Shown piece after piece: positions 25,950 to 35,339 of a DNA stretch of 64,000 nt; the stretch's first letter is position 1, and each line of letters opens with the position of its first letter. The stretch comes from Pedobacter polaris. Its GTDB lineage: Bacteria > Bacteroidota > Bacteroidia > Sphingobacteriales > Sphingobacteriaceae. Made by a program: the position numbers and the translations under genes. The notes under the pieces are model-generated. The model saw only the letters and a program-made list of their open reading frames with translations, was not told the origin of the DNA and ran no database searches. The DNA lies in contig NZ_SWBR01000004.1 of assembly GCF_005116505.1 (NCBI RefSeq), positions 310,001 through 374,000 of the forward strand, given 5' to 3'.

Positions 25950-26900
25950 ATGAAAACAATACTAACAAGCCTTTTTCTTTTCGTCACTTTATCTGCTGTT
26001 GCGCAAGTACAAACATTTCCTAAATCTTTTACTGTTGCAAAAGATGGAAGTGGAGATTTTAAGACTATTCAAGAAGCGGTTTATGCAGTAAGAGACTGGT
26101 CTGAAGTACAGGTGCCTATTTATATTAAAAAGGGAATTTATAAAGAAAAACTGGTTATTCCTGCCCAAAAAACTAGAATATCTTTAATTGGTGAAAGCGC
26201 CATGGAAACCATTATCACTTATGATGATTATTCTGGTAAAAATGGATTAAGTACTTATACTTCATATACTGTGTTGGTACAAGGCAATGGGTTTACAGCA
26301 GAAAATTTAACCTTTGAGAATTCTGCTGGAACAGTTGGACAAGCAGTTGCTTTACATGTAGAAGCTGATAAAGTAATCATTAAGAAATGTAGAATTTTAG
26401 GTAATCAAGACACTTTATTTCCATCAACAGATACAAGCAGACAGTATTATGTAGATTGTTACATTGAAGGAACTACCGATTTTATTTTTGGTGCTGCCAC
26501 GGTTGTTTTTAAAAATTGTCATATTCACAGTAAAAAGAATTCTTATATCACTGCAGCATCAACTTCTCAAAGTAAAGCCTATGGATTTGTATTTTTAGAT
26601 TGTAAGCTAACGGCAGATTCAAATGCAAATAAGGTTTATTTAGGTCGCCCTTGGCGTTCTTATGCAAAAACGGTTTTTATTAATACCGAAATGGGCAAAC
26701 ATATTTTGCCAGAGGGATGGCATGTTTGGAATAATAATGAAAACCATAAAACTACATTATATGCAGAATACGGTTCAAAAGGACCTGGTTTTGTAAAAGA
26801 AAGTAGGGTGGCTTGGTCTGAGCAGCTCACTAAAAAAGAAGCTAAACTTTATACTTTAAAAAACATTTTTACAGGTGCTACAAATTGGTTGCCTGAGTAA
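25950..26900 (+). CDS. Pectinesterase (CE8), second copy
   Basis: The ATG at 25950 (MKTILTSLFLFVTLSAVAQ) gives a clean signal peptide and 316 residues; the ATG at 25935 would add five residues. CE8 motifs are QAVALHVEADKVII, ILGNQDTLFPS, TDFIFGAATVVFKNC and YLGRPWRSYAK. It is diverged from the first CE8 along its length, so the pair is not a recent duplication. It probably differs in mode of attack or in the polymer position it prefers. The GH43 gene follows 100 bases later, across a small repeat. Confidence 0.93.
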   Translation: MKTILTSLFLFVTLSAVAQVQTFPKSFTVAKDGSGDFKTIQEAVYAVRDWSEVQVPIYIKKGIYKEKLVIPAQKTRISLIGESAMETIITYDDYSGKNGLSTYTSYTVLVQGNGFTAENLTFENSAGTVGQAVALHVEADKVIIKKCRILGNQDTLFPSTDTSRQYYVDCYIEGTTDFIFGAATVVFKNCHIHSKKNSYITAASTSQSKAYGFVFLDCKLTADSNANKVYLGRPWRSYAKTVFINTEMGKHILPEGWHVWNNNENHKTTLYAEYGSKGPGFVKESRVAWSEQLTKKEAKLYTLKNIFTGATNWLPE

Positions 26901-26917
26901 AACAGAATGATAACTAA

Positions 26918-26944
26918 CGTCATGCTGAACTTGTTTCAGCATCT
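26918..26944. repeat. Short REP-like hairpin
   Basis: ATGCTGAA (26922-26929) pairs with TTCAGCAT (26935-26942) inside a CGTCATGCTGAACTTG context, of a type found between genes in related genomes. It lies between the second pectinesterase and the GH43 gene. Confidence 0.5.
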
Positions 26945-27000
26945 GCCTACTAGGAAGACCCTGAACTAATTAAGGGTGATGATAATAAATAAAAAGCATT

Positions 27001-28617
27001 ATGAAATTACCGATCCTTATTTTTTTACTTTTATTTTCCATTTCAGCCTCTGCTCAAAAAGACATTTCTAAAGTTTGGGTTCCAGATTTAGGGAATGGAA
27101 AATATAAAAATCCAGTTATTGATGCAGATTACTCAGATCCAGATGTAGTTAGAGTTGGCGATGATTTTTATTTAACTGCGTCGAGCTTTGATGCCATCCC
27201 CGGTTTACCAATTCTTCATTCAAAAGATTTAGTGAATTGGACAATCATCGGCCATGCCTTAAAGAGACAACCACCATTTGAGCATTTTTCTAAAACCCAA
27301 CACGGAAATGGGGTTTGGGCACCGGCTATTCGTTTTCACAATGGCGAGTTTTATATCTATTACCCAGATCCAGATTTTGGTATCTATTTAACCAAAGCTA
27401 AAAATCCAGCCGGTCCTTGGACTGATCCTGTATTGGTTGAAGGAGGAAAAGGTTTGATAGACCCTTGTCCGCTTTGGGATGAAGATGGTAAGGTATACCT
27501 CGCTCATGCCTATGCGGGTAGTAGGGCTGGAATTAAAAGCATAATTGTAGTTAAAAAGATGAATGCCACAGGCGATAAAGTAATTGATGAAGGGAAGTTG
27601 GTTTACGATGGTCATGAGCTAGATCCAACAATAGAAGGACCAAAATTTTATAAAAGAAATGGTTATTACTACATTTTTGCACCAGGTGGAGGTGTTTCAA
27701 CGGGATGGCAAACCATTTTAAGATCTAAAAATATTTATGGCCCTTATGAGCGTAAAGTTGCACTAGATCAGGGTAAATCCCCAATAAATGGCCCTCATCA
27801 AGGTGCTTGGGTCAATACACCAACGGGCGAAGATTGGTTTTTGCACTTTCAGGATAAAAATGCTTATGGTAGAGTGGTTCATTTACAACCTATGAAATGG
27901 ATAAACAATTGGCCAGTAATTGGAGTAGATGCCGACGGTGATGGAATTGGCGAGCCAGTTTTAGTTTATAAAAAACCTGCCACAGCAAAACCAGTTACCA
28001 TAACAACCCCTGCTGAAAGTGATGAATTTAATGGAATAAATTTAGGTTTACAATGGCAGTGGCAAGCGAATCCATCGGCTACTTGGTCGTTTTTAAATCC
28101 TACAAAAGGGATGTTGAGGCTATATTCTGTAAAAGTGCCAGATAGCGCCAAAAATTATTGGGAAGTGCCAAATATTTTAATGCAGAAATTTCCAACAGAG
28201 AAATTTACTACAGTTACTAAATTAACCTTTACACCAAACACCAAATTAGAAAATGAAAAAACGGGTTTAATTATAGCTGGATTAAGTTATGCCAACCTAG
28301 CTGTTAAAAGTAAAAAAGATGGAAACTATTTGGTTTATACCACTTGCAAAGCAGCAGATAAAGGCAAGGTCGAAAGGGAAGAAACATTAATTAAATTAAA
28401 TTCTCCAACCATTTTTTTGAGTGTAACCGTAAGTGAAGGAGCAAAATGTCAATTCAGTTATAGTTTAGATGGAGATAAGTTTACAAAAGTAAATGATGTT
28501 TTTCAGGCAGAACCAGGAAAATGGATAGGTGCTAAAGTAGGCCTGTTTTGCGTTAGAGAACAACAAACTAATGATGCTGGCTATGCCGATTTTGATTTTT
28601 TTAGAATAGAGAAGTAA
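27001..28617 (+). CDS. GH43 family glycoside hydrolase
   Basis: A protein of 538 residues with a signal peptide ending SISASAQ. The five-bladed propeller of GH43 begins at NPVIDADYSDPDVVRVGDD (catalytic base Asp), continues with GVWAPAIRFHNGEFYIYY and LIDPCPLWDEDGKVYLAHA (a pKa-modulating Asp), and has the acid Glu probably in LDPTIEGPKFYKRNG. The C-terminal half (about from SDEFNGINLGLQWQWQANP) is a concanavalin-like beta-sandwich common in beta-xylosidase/arabinofuranosidase subfamilies. It likely trims arabinose, xylose or galactose side chains of pectin; the exact sugar is unknown. Confidence 0.9.
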   Translation: MKLPILIFLLLFSISASAQKDISKVWVPDLGNGKYKNPVIDADYSDPDVVRVGDDFYLTASSFDAIPGLPILHSKDLVNWTIIGHALKRQPPFEHFSKTQHGNGVWAPAIRFHNGEFYIYYPDPDFGIYLTKAKNPAGPWTDPVLVEGGKGLIDPCPLWDEDGKVYLAHAYAGSRAGIKSIIVVKKMNATGDKVIDEGKLVYDGHELDPTIEGPKFYKRNGYYYIFAPGGGVSTGWQTILRSKNIYGPYERKVALDQGKSPINGPHQGAWVNTPTGEDWFLHFQDKNAYGRVVHLQPMKWINNWPVIGVDADGDGIGEPVLVYKKPATAKPVTITTPAESDEFNGINLGLQWQWQANPSATWSFLNPTKGMLRLYSVKVPDSAKNYWEVPNILMQKFPTEKFTTVTKLTFTPNTKLENEKTGLIIAGLSYANLAVKSKKDGNYLVYTTCKAADKGKVEREETLIKLNSPTIFLSVTVSEGAKCQFSYSLDGDKFTKVNDVFQAEPGKWIGAKVGLFCVREQQTNDAGYADFDFFRIEK

Positions 28618-28670
28618 GTTATGAAGTAATACGCTCTGATATACCAACCTAAAACTTACAACTCTAGATT

Positions 28671-28735
28671 GGTAACGATTGCACAGTTATTTTCTGCCAT
28701 TTTGTTTCATTAGTCCATTAAACTGTGTAGACTTG
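28671..28735 (+). promoter_or_regulatory. LacI-type operator and promoter of GH28 operon
   Basis: The operator GGTAACGATTGCACAG is at 28671-28686 and a -7 box TAGACTTG at 28728-28735, a spacing of 57. The 16-mer TGTAGACTTGTTATTG at 28726-28741 is identical to the one before susC. Confidence 0.65.
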
Positions 28736-28852
28736 TTATTGACAATGTGTTAAAGGTTAAATGTTATGAGTTACAGGCTGGAATTAAATTTAAGCCCAAA
28801 TACGTAACCTAACCCGTAACTGAACTAAAACCAATATAAATTGTATTCCTGG

Positions 28853-30523
28853 ATGAAAAAAATAGTCACAACTATCTTTACACTAATATTTTTCGCTTCG
28901 TTAGTTGCCAATGCACAAACAAAAGCAAAGCAACCTTATTCTTGGAGCAACCTCCCTGTTATTGCCAAAACTTCTTTCAAAACAGATACCTTCAATATTG
29001 TTAAATTTGGCGCTAAAAATGATGGAATTACGCTAAACACCAAAGCAATCAATGATGCAATTATTGCCTGCAACAAAAAAGGTGGTGGTGTAGTTGTAGT
29101 GCCAAAAGGAATGTGGCTTACTGGACCAATAGAGTTAAAAAGCAATGTAAACCTACATTTACAAAAGAATTCACTCCTTCAATTTACGAGAGATTTTGAT
29201 CAATATCCTTTGGTAGCTAGTAATTGGGAGGGTTTAGCTCAAATGCGCAATCAATCTCCATTATGGGCAACCAATCAAACCAATATAGCCGTAACAGGTT
29301 ACGGTATTATAGATGGTGCGGGTGATGCTTGGCGAATGGTTAAAAAAGACAAATTAAATGAAAGTCAATGGTCAAAATTGGTAGCTTCTGGCGGTGTAGT
29401 TACTGAGGATAAAAAAACATGGTATCCCTCAGAGCAATCTTTAAAAGCAGCTAAATTAAAAAATCCAGGAGAGATTACTCCAGCTAAAACACCAGAGTTC
29501 TTTAAATCAGTTAAAGACTTTTTAAGACCAAATTTATTGGTTTTTACATCTTGTAAAAAGATTTTATTAGAGGGGGTAACCTTTCAAAATTCACCAGCTT
29601 GGAATATTCATCCATTAATGTGTGAAGATTTAACAGTTAGAAATGTGTATGCAAAAAATGCTTGGTATGCTCAGAATGGCGATGGTATCGATATCGAATC
29701 TTGCAAAAATGTATTAATTGAGGGCAGTACGTTTGATGTGGGTGATGATGGGATTTGCATTAAATCTGGTCGTGATGCTGCAGGCAGAAAACGCGGAATG
29801 CCAACAGAGAATGTAATTATTCGCAACAGTACGGTTTATCATGCACATGGTGGATTTGTAATTGGAAGTGAAATGTCTGGCGGGGCTAAAAATATCTTTG
29901 TATCTGATTGTTCATTTATTGGCACTGATATTGGTCTTCGATTTAAAACAACACGTGGTAGGGGCGGTGTAGTTGAAAATATTTTCGTGAAAAATATTAA
30001 CATGACAGGTATTGTAGGTGAAGCTATTTTGTTTGATATGTATTATGCAGCTGTAGATCCAGTTCCATTAAAAGGTGAAAAAAGAGATGCGCCGAAAGTT
30101 GAATTATTACCCGTAACAGAAGAAACACCTATTTTTAGAGATTTCCACATTACAGATGTGGTATGTGATGGCGCTTCTAAAGCTGTATTTATAAGAGGTT
30201 TGCCAGAAATGAGTATTAGTAACATTACTTTAGATAATATGACAATAAAGGCTAAGGAAGGTATTGATATTCAGGAAGCAAAAAACATAAAATTAACTAA
30301 TGTAAATTTAATTACCAGTGACACAGATCCATTGATAAATATTCAGAATGGAAATGTGATTGAGTTTAAAAATATTAATTATAACTCTGCACAGCTACTT
30401 TTCCGTATTAGCGGAGATAGAAATAGTGCCATTAAATCTTCAGGATTAGATGCTACTAAAGCAAAAGCTAAAAGTGAATTTTTGGCTGGTGCAGATGAAA
30501 AAACATTGCAGATTAATAAATAG
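28853..30523 (+). CDS. GH28 polygalacturonase
   Basis: I start at ATG 28853 (MKKIVTTIFTLIFFASLVANAQ), a good signal peptide, rather than the TTG 12 bases earlier; this gives 556 residues. GH28 catalytic motifs are present: NGDGIDIESCKNV and VGDDGICIKSGRDAAG (the three aspartates), AHGGFVIGSEMSGG (the His) and LRFKTTRGRGG (the Arg-Lys-type site). The N terminus carries the typical VKFGAKNDGITLNTKAINDA beta-helix cap. It hydrolyses alpha-1,4-galacturonan, probably as an exo enzyme given related sequences, though this is not certain. It is the first gene of a GH28-GH105-PL10 unit under the LacI-type operator. Confidence 0.93.
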   Translation: MKKIVTTIFTLIFFASLVANAQTKAKQPYSWSNLPVIAKTSFKTDTFNIVKFGAKNDGITLNTKAINDAIIACNKKGGGVVVVPKGMWLTGPIELKSNVNLHLQKNSLLQFTRDFDQYPLVASNWEGLAQMRNQSPLWATNQTNIAVTGYGIIDGAGDAWRMVKKDKLNESQWSKLVASGGVVTEDKKTWYPSEQSLKAAKLKNPGEITPAKTPEFFKSVKDFLRPNLLVFTSCKKILLEGVTFQNSPAWNIHPLMCEDLTVRNVYAKNAWYAQNGDGIDIESCKNVLIEGSTFDVGDDGICIKSGRDAAGRKRGMPTENVIIRNSTVYHAHGGFVIGSEMSGGAKNIFVSDCSFIGTDIGLRFKTTRGRGGVVENIFVKNINMTGIVGEAILFDMYYAAVDPVPLKGEKRDAPKVELLPVTEETPIFRDFHITDVVCDGASKAVFIRGLPEMSISNITLDNMTIKAKEGIDIQEAKNIKLTNVNLITSDTDPLINIQNGNVIEFKNINYNSAQLLFRISGDRNSAIKSSGLDATKAKAKSEFLAGADEKTLQINK

Positions 30524-30524
30524 T

Positions 30525-32450
30525 ATGAACAGATCCCTTAAGTATTTTGCACTCGCAACTTTAACAAGTTTAGCTTTTCATGTTGGTGCTCAAGTAAAAC
30601 CATTATCTCAACAAATGGCAGACCAAGTGCTGGCCTTGTCTAAGGATTCAACTAACACAAATTCTAATAATTTTAGACCAGTAAAATGGTCTTATGATCA
30701 AGGTGTGATTTTAGAAGGCATTGATGGCGTTTGGAAAAGAACGGCTAACAATGAATATTTTAAATACATGCAAGCTTGTATGGATGCGTATGTTACTAAA
30801 GATGGCGACATCAAAATGTACAAAATAGAAGACCATAATATAGATAATGTAAAGAATGGACGTACTTTATTAACGCTATACAAAGTAACTGGACAGGCAA
30901 AATATTTTAAAGCGGCAACTGTATTATGGAATCAGTTAAAAGAGCAACCTAGAACTAAGGAAGGTGGCTTTTGGCATAAAAAAATCTATCCAAACCAGAT
31001 GTGGTTAGATGGATTGTACATGGGCGAACCATTTTATGCAGAGTACGCAGCTTTAATTAAAGATGAGAAAGCTTTTGATGATATCGCTAACCAATTCATT
31101 TGGATGGAGAAAAATTCAAGAGAGGCAAAAACAGGTTTGTTATATCACGGTTGGGATGAATCTAAAAAAGAGCAATGGGCTGATAAAACTACAGGCAAAT
31201 CTCCTAATTTTTGGGCAAGAGCAATGGGTTGGTATGGCATGGCTCTGGTTGATGTTTTAGATAACTTTCCTCAAAATCATCCGAAACGTGCAGCATTATT
31301 AGCTATTTTAAATCGTTTTGCAGTAGCAACGAAAAAAGTTCAAGATACTAAATCTGGTTTGTGGTATGATATTTTAGATAAACCACAAGGCAAAGGCAAT
31401 TATTTCGAATCATCTGCTTCAAGTATGTTTGTTTACACGTTTGCTAAAGCAGTTAGAATGGGCTGGTTGCCAACTTCTTATTTCGCAGTAGCGGATAAAG
31501 GTTATAAAGGGATTCAAAAAGAGTTTATAGAGAAAGTAGGAACGGATAAAGTTAATTTAAAAGGAACTGTTGCTGTTTCTGGCCTTGGCGGAAAACCTTA
31601 TCGTGATGGAAGTTACGCTTATTATATGAGCGAAAAAGTAATTACTAACGATGCAAAAGGGGTAGGTGCATTTTTATGCGCAGCTAATGAAATGGAAATT
31701 GCTGCATTACCAAAACCAGGCTTAGGTAAAACCGTAATGCTCGACTCTTATTTTAACAATGAAGTTAAAAAGGATCAAAGCAATAATGACCTTTCTTGGC
31801 ATTATAAGTGGGATGCCAGAGATAATAACGGCTTCACCTTCTTAGGTGAGGTATTTGAAAGGTCTGGGTTTAAAAACAAAACTTTGTACCAGGCACCTAC
31901 TTTAGAAAATTTAAAAGGATCATCAGTTTATATTATTGTCGATCCAGATAGTGAAAAAGAATCAACCAAACCTAATTTCATTCAAGAAAAAGACATTGCA
32001 AATATTGCTAATTGGGTAAATGCAGGTGGCGTTTTGGTATTAATGGGTAATGATGGTCCAAATGTAGAACTGGAACATTTCAATAAATTAGCCAACAAAT
32101 TTGGTTTTCATTTTAATGGAGAAACCAAAGGAAGAGTTCCAGTTGCTGGGGTATTCGAAACAGCTAAAGTTGTAGTTCCAGCAGGAAATGAAATTTTTAA
32201 AAACGCAAAAGACCTTTTCATTAAAGAATATAGTAGTTTAAAGCTTTCAGGTAATGCAAGACCAATTTTAAAAGACAAAGACGGAGACAATGTAATTGCT
32301 GTAACTAAATACGGGAAAGGAACTGTTTTTGTAATTGGTGATCCATGGTTGTATAATGAATATGTTGATGCAAGAAAATTACCAGCTAGCTATGACAATT
32401 TTAAAGCGGCAAATGATCTAGTAAACTGGTTAACAAAACAAGTAAAATAG
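30525..32450 (+). CDS. GH105 unsaturated uronyl hydrolase with C-terminal DUF4350-like domain
   Basis: The start at 30525 (MNRSLKYFALATLTSLAFHVGAQ) follows the GH28 stop by one base and begins a signal peptide, giving 641 residues. Residues about 30-385 are a GH105 (YteR/YesR-like) alpha/alpha barrel with QMWLDGLYMGEPFYAEYA (the catalytic Asp), WARAMGWYGMALVDVLD and YFESSASSMFVYTFAKAVR. From about VMLDSYFNNEVKKD to the end is a domain like DUF4350 (ANWVNAGGVLVLMGNDGPN, YGKGTVFVIGDPWLYNEY). GH105 removes the 4,5-unsaturated uronic acid left by pectate lyase. The role of the extra domain is unknown. Confidence 0.9.
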   Translation: MNRSLKYFALATLTSLAFHVGAQVKPLSQQMADQVLALSKDSTNTNSNNFRPVKWSYDQGVILEGIDGVWKRTANNEYFKYMQACMDAYVTKDGDIKMYKIEDHNIDNVKNGRTLLTLYKVTGQAKYFKAATVLWNQLKEQPRTKEGGFWHKKIYPNQMWLDGLYMGEPFYAEYAALIKDEKAFDDIANQFIWMEKNSREAKTGLLYHGWDESKKEQWADKTTGKSPNFWARAMGWYGMALVDVLDNFPQNHPKRAALLAILNRFAVATKKVQDTKSGLWYDILDKPQGKGNYFESSASSMFVYTFAKAVRMGWLPTSYFAVADKGYKGIQKEFIEKVGTDKVNLKGTVAVSGLGGKPYRDGSYAYYMSEKVITNDAKGVGAFLCAANEMEIAALPKPGLGKTVMLDSYFNNEVKKDQSNNDLSWHYKWDARDNNGFTFLGEVFERSGFKNKTLYQAPTLENLKGSSVYIIVDPDSEKESTKPNFIQEKDIANIANWVNAGGVLVLMGNDGPNVELEHFNKLANKFGFHFNGETKGRVPVAGVFETAKVVVPAGNEIFKNAKDLFIKEYSSLKLSGNARPILKDKDGDNVIAVTKYGKGTVFVIGDPWLYNEYVDARKLPASYDNFKAANDLVNWLTKQVK

Positions 32451-32549
32451 TTGAGAAGTCAGTGAAGTCCGAAAGTCGGGAAGATATAAGGACATATAGA
32501 ACCATAGTCTTTGCGCTCTTCGTGTCTTTGCGGTTAAATAAAAATATAC
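32451..32549. repeat. Intergenic repeat sharing AAGTCCGAAAG units
   Basis: The gap holds AAGTCCGAAAG at 32465-32475, also found twice near 47720, followed by a CTTTGCGCTCTTCGTGTCTT stretch (32512-32531) of the type dispersed between genes in related genomes. No operator is visible, so the PL10 gene is probably transcribed from the GH28 promoter. Confidence 0.45.
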
Positions 32550-33587
32550 ATGAAAAACATAACTAAATTATTTCTATTGTTAATTTGCCTGAGTTTTTAC
32601 GCTTGTGCATCTGCTCAAAACGCAGCTCAAACTGCTCCAAAAACTGATGAATTAGCAGAAAAAATGTTGGTTTACCAGTTAAGTAATGGTGCGTGGCCAA
32701 AACAGTTAGATGGAGGTTTTGTGGTTAAATATGAAATGCCTTTGGATGAAGCATTGCTTGCGAAAATAAAAGCAACCACCTATAAACATGCAACAATAGA
32801 CAACAAAGCCACTACAAGAGAAGTTAGTGCTTTAGTTAAAGCTTATAAAACAACCAATAATAAAAAGTATTTGGAGGCTGCTGAAAAAGGCCTAGACTAT
32901 CTTTTTAAAGCACAGTATGTAAATGGAGGTTGGCCCCAATACTATCCTGATCAGAGTAGTTACAGAGCAGAAATTACGTATAACGATGATGCAATGATTA
33001 ATGTGATGAATATTATGCTCAACATTGTAACACAAACCAATGATTTCGATGTTGTTAATAAAGCTTACATCAGCAAAGCCGAGGATGCACTTAAAAGGGG
33101 TACAGATTGCATCTTAAAAACTCAAATAGTACAAAATGATAAACTTACCATTTGGGCCGCACAATACGATCAAAATACACTGAAACCTGCAAAGGCAAGA
33201 AGTTTTGAACCAGCTTCTTTTAGCACCTCAGAATCAGTTGGTATAGTTAAGTTCTTAATGCGTTTAAAAAATCCTTCTATAGCCGTTAAAAATTCAATTT
33301 CAAGTGCAGTTGCTTGGTTTGAAACTACCAAAATTTCTGGTTATAAGTTCGCTAAGTTTCCAGATGGCAAAGATATGGGTTTAATCGCTGATCCTGCTTC
33401 AACTATATGGGCAAGGTTCTATGATTTTAATACAAGTAAACCTATTTTTGGAGATAGAGATAATTCAATTAAAAGCAATGTTGCCGATATTAGTTTCGAA
33501 AGAAGAAATGGTTATGGTTGGTACGGAGTATGGCCATTAAATCTAATTGCCAAAGATTATCCGAAGTGGCAAAAGACTAATCAGTAA
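32550..33587 (+). CDS. Pectate lyase, PL10 family
   Basis: A protein of 345 residues with a signal peptide, possibly a lipoprotein signal (LICLSFYAC). The rest matches PL10: LSNGAWPKQLDGG, HATIDNKATTREVSALVKAY, AQYVNGGWPQYYPDQSSYRA and ITYNDDAMINVMNIM (catalytic and calcium-binding acidic residues), and YGWYGVWPLNLIAKDYPKW at the end. It cleaves demethylated homogalacturonan by beta-elimination. Its products carry a 4,5-unsaturated uronate, which the GH105 upstream removes and KduI and the SDR downstream can process. Confidence 0.9.
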   Translation: MKNITKLFLLLICLSFYACASAQNAAQTAPKTDELAEKMLVYQLSNGAWPKQLDGGFVVKYEMPLDEALLAKIKATTYKHATIDNKATTREVSALVKAYKTTNNKKYLEAAEKGLDYLFKAQYVNGGWPQYYPDQSSYRAEITYNDDAMINVMNIMLNIVTQTNDFDVVNKAYISKAEDALKRGTDCILKTQIVQNDKLTIWAAQYDQNTLKPAKARSFEPASFSTSESVGIVKFLMRLKNPSIAVKNSISSAVAWFETTKISGYKFAKFPDGKDMGLIADPASTIWARFYDFNTSKPIFGDRDNSIKSNVADISFERRNGYGWYGVWPLNLIAKDYPKWQKTNQ

Positions 33588-33657
33588 TCAGTTTCAAGTT
33601 TTCAATTTTCAAAGCGGCAAGTTGCCAACTGTCAGCTAAAAACTGCTAACTGAATTC

Positions 33658-33722
33658 GGGAACGATTGCGCAAATATTTGCGCTTAAATCGGGTTTTTAC
33701 CAGTGAAATTTAGGTATAATTG
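33658..33722 (+). promoter_or_regulatory. LacI-type operator and promoter of uronate operon
   Basis: The operator GGGAACGATTGCGCA is at 33658-33672 and a -7 box TATAATTG at 33715-33722, a spacing of 57. It precedes uxaB by about 80 bases of leader. Confidence 0.65.
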
Positions 33723-33800
33723 TTTTAACCAAATGTTGGTAGGGGATACTATTGTCTTTTTACCAACGAAATTTTTAATTGAAAAGCAGTATATAAAAAA

Positions 33801-35306
33801 ATGATTTTATCTAAAGCAAATCTAAACCTTATCAATAAGGGAAATGTGATTGTGCCACAAGACAGCGCTTTTGAACTTCCAGAAAAAGTGTTACAGTTTG
33901 GAACGGGTGTTTTACTTCGCGGTCTTCCAGATTATTTTATCGATAAAGCAAACCGCGAAGGTGTGTTTAATGGTAGGGTGGTAGTTGTGAAATCAACTAG
34001 TGGAGCCACAGCAGAATTTGACGAGCAAGATAGTTTATATACGCTTTGCATCCGAGGCATTGCCAATGGACAACCAGTATCACAAAATATTATTTCTTCG
34101 GCTATTAGTAGAGTAATTTCTGCAAATGAAGATTGGAATGCCATATTAGAAATTGCTCAATCCCCAGATTTAAAAATCATTGTGTCTAATACTACTGAAG
34201 TTGGTATTCAATTGGTTAGCGAAAGTATTGATCAAAATCCTCCAGTTTCTTTTCCAGCTAAAGTATTGGCTGTTTTATACAAAAGGTTTAAAACTTTAGG
34301 CGCAACAGCTAGCGGATTGGTAATTATAGCAACAGAGTTAATTCCTGATAATGGAAAAAAATTGGGCGCTATCGTTTTAGAATTAGCAAAATATAATAAA
34401 CTAGAGGCAGAATTTATTTTATGGTTACAAGAAGAAAATAAATTCTGTAATTCTTTGGTAGATCGAATTGTGCCGGGCAAACCTGAGGCTGCAACACTTG
34501 CTAAATTGCAAGATGAGTTGGGTTATACAGATAATTTATTGTCAATGAGTGAGCCATATAGCTTATGGGCCATTGAGGGTGATGAAAAAGTAGCGGAAGT
34601 TTTAACGTTTGCTAAAGTTGATGAAGGCGTAGTTATTGCCCAAGACATCGAAATCTACAGAGAATTAAAAGTGCGCTTGCTTAATGGAACACATACGTTA
34701 ACTTCTGGAATTGCATTTTTATCAGGTATAGACTTGGTTAAAAATGCAATGACTAATGAGCAAATTAAAAATTATATCGACACGGTAATGGCTACTGAAA
34801 TTGCACCAGCCATACCCTATCAAGTAACAGAAGCACAAACAACTGCTTTTGCGAGTACGGTTAAAGATCGCTTTGCAAATCCATCTATAGCGCATTTATG
34901 GCTCAATATCACTTTTCAGTACACCATGAAAATGAAGATCCGCATTTTGCCTTTGTTGACCAATCACTATAAAATTTTCAATAGTATTCCAGAACACATT
35001 GCCTTTGGTTTCGCTGCTTATTTAACTTTCATGAAAGTTGTGAGTGAAAAAGATGGCAAATATTATGGCTCATACAATGGTATCGATTATTTAATTACAG
35101 ATGATAGTGCGGGTTATTTCAACGATATATTATCTTCAAATAGTGCGAACTATCCATCAGCTGTATTAGGAGATGCTGATTTCTGGAAAGTAGACTTGAA
35201 TTTACTGCCTGGTTTTACTCAAGCTGTAAATGAAAAATATGAGGCAATTGCTCAAAATGGCATTGCAGAGGCTTTAGTGGAGTTGAATACTTCTAAAGTA
35301 ATTTAA
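33801..35306 (+). CDS. uxaB: Tagaturonate reductase (altronate oxidoreductase)
   Basis: A protein of 501 residues of the mannitol dehydrogenase/UxaB family, with an N-terminal NAD-binding start LQFGTGVLLRGLPDYFIDKA, the SEPYSLWAIEG motif and the LRLLNGTHTLTSGIAFLSG-type active-site segment (VRLLNGTHTLTSGIAFLSG), whose Lys/His region is typical. It reduces D-tagaturonate to D-altronate in galacturonate breakdown. It is the first gene of a nine-gene catabolic operon whose promoter carries the LacI-type operator. Confidence 0.95.
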   Translation: MILSKANLNLINKGNVIVPQDSAFELPEKVLQFGTGVLLRGLPDYFIDKANREGVFNGRVVVVKSTSGATAEFDEQDSLYTLCIRGIANGQPVSQNIISSAISRVISANEDWNAILEIAQSPDLKIIVSNTTEVGIQLVSESIDQNPPVSFPAKVLAVLYKRFKTLGATASGLVIIATELIPDNGKKLGAIVLELAKYNKLEAEFILWLQEENKFCNSLVDRIVPGKPEAATLAKLQDELGYTDNLLSMSEPYSLWAIEGDEKVAEVLTFAKVDEGVVIAQDIEIYRELKVRLLNGTHTLTSGIAFLSGIDLVKNAMTNEQIKNYIDTVMATEIAPAIPYQVTEAQTTAFASTVKDRFANPSIAHLWLNITFQYTMKMKIRILPLLTNHYKIFNSIPEHIAFGFAAYLTFMKVVSEKDGKYYGSYNGIDYLITDDSAGYFNDILSSNSANYPSAVLGDADFWKVDLNLLPGFTQAVNEKYEAIAQNGIAEALVELNTSKVI

Positions 35307-35339
35307 CTAACTTAATCCTTTCAAAAAGAAAGATAAACT

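Noticed and set aside
24816..26900. Two CE8 genes (and the two CE12 genes) as recent tandem duplications
   Set aside because: The paralogues differ throughout outside the catalytic motifs and lack matching DNA stretches, so they are old or separately acquired copies.
33599..33657. Palindrome GGCAAGTTGCC before uxaB as another operator
   Set aside because: It is part of a low-complexity intergenic repeat, and the true conserved operator with correct spacing lies just downstream at 33658.
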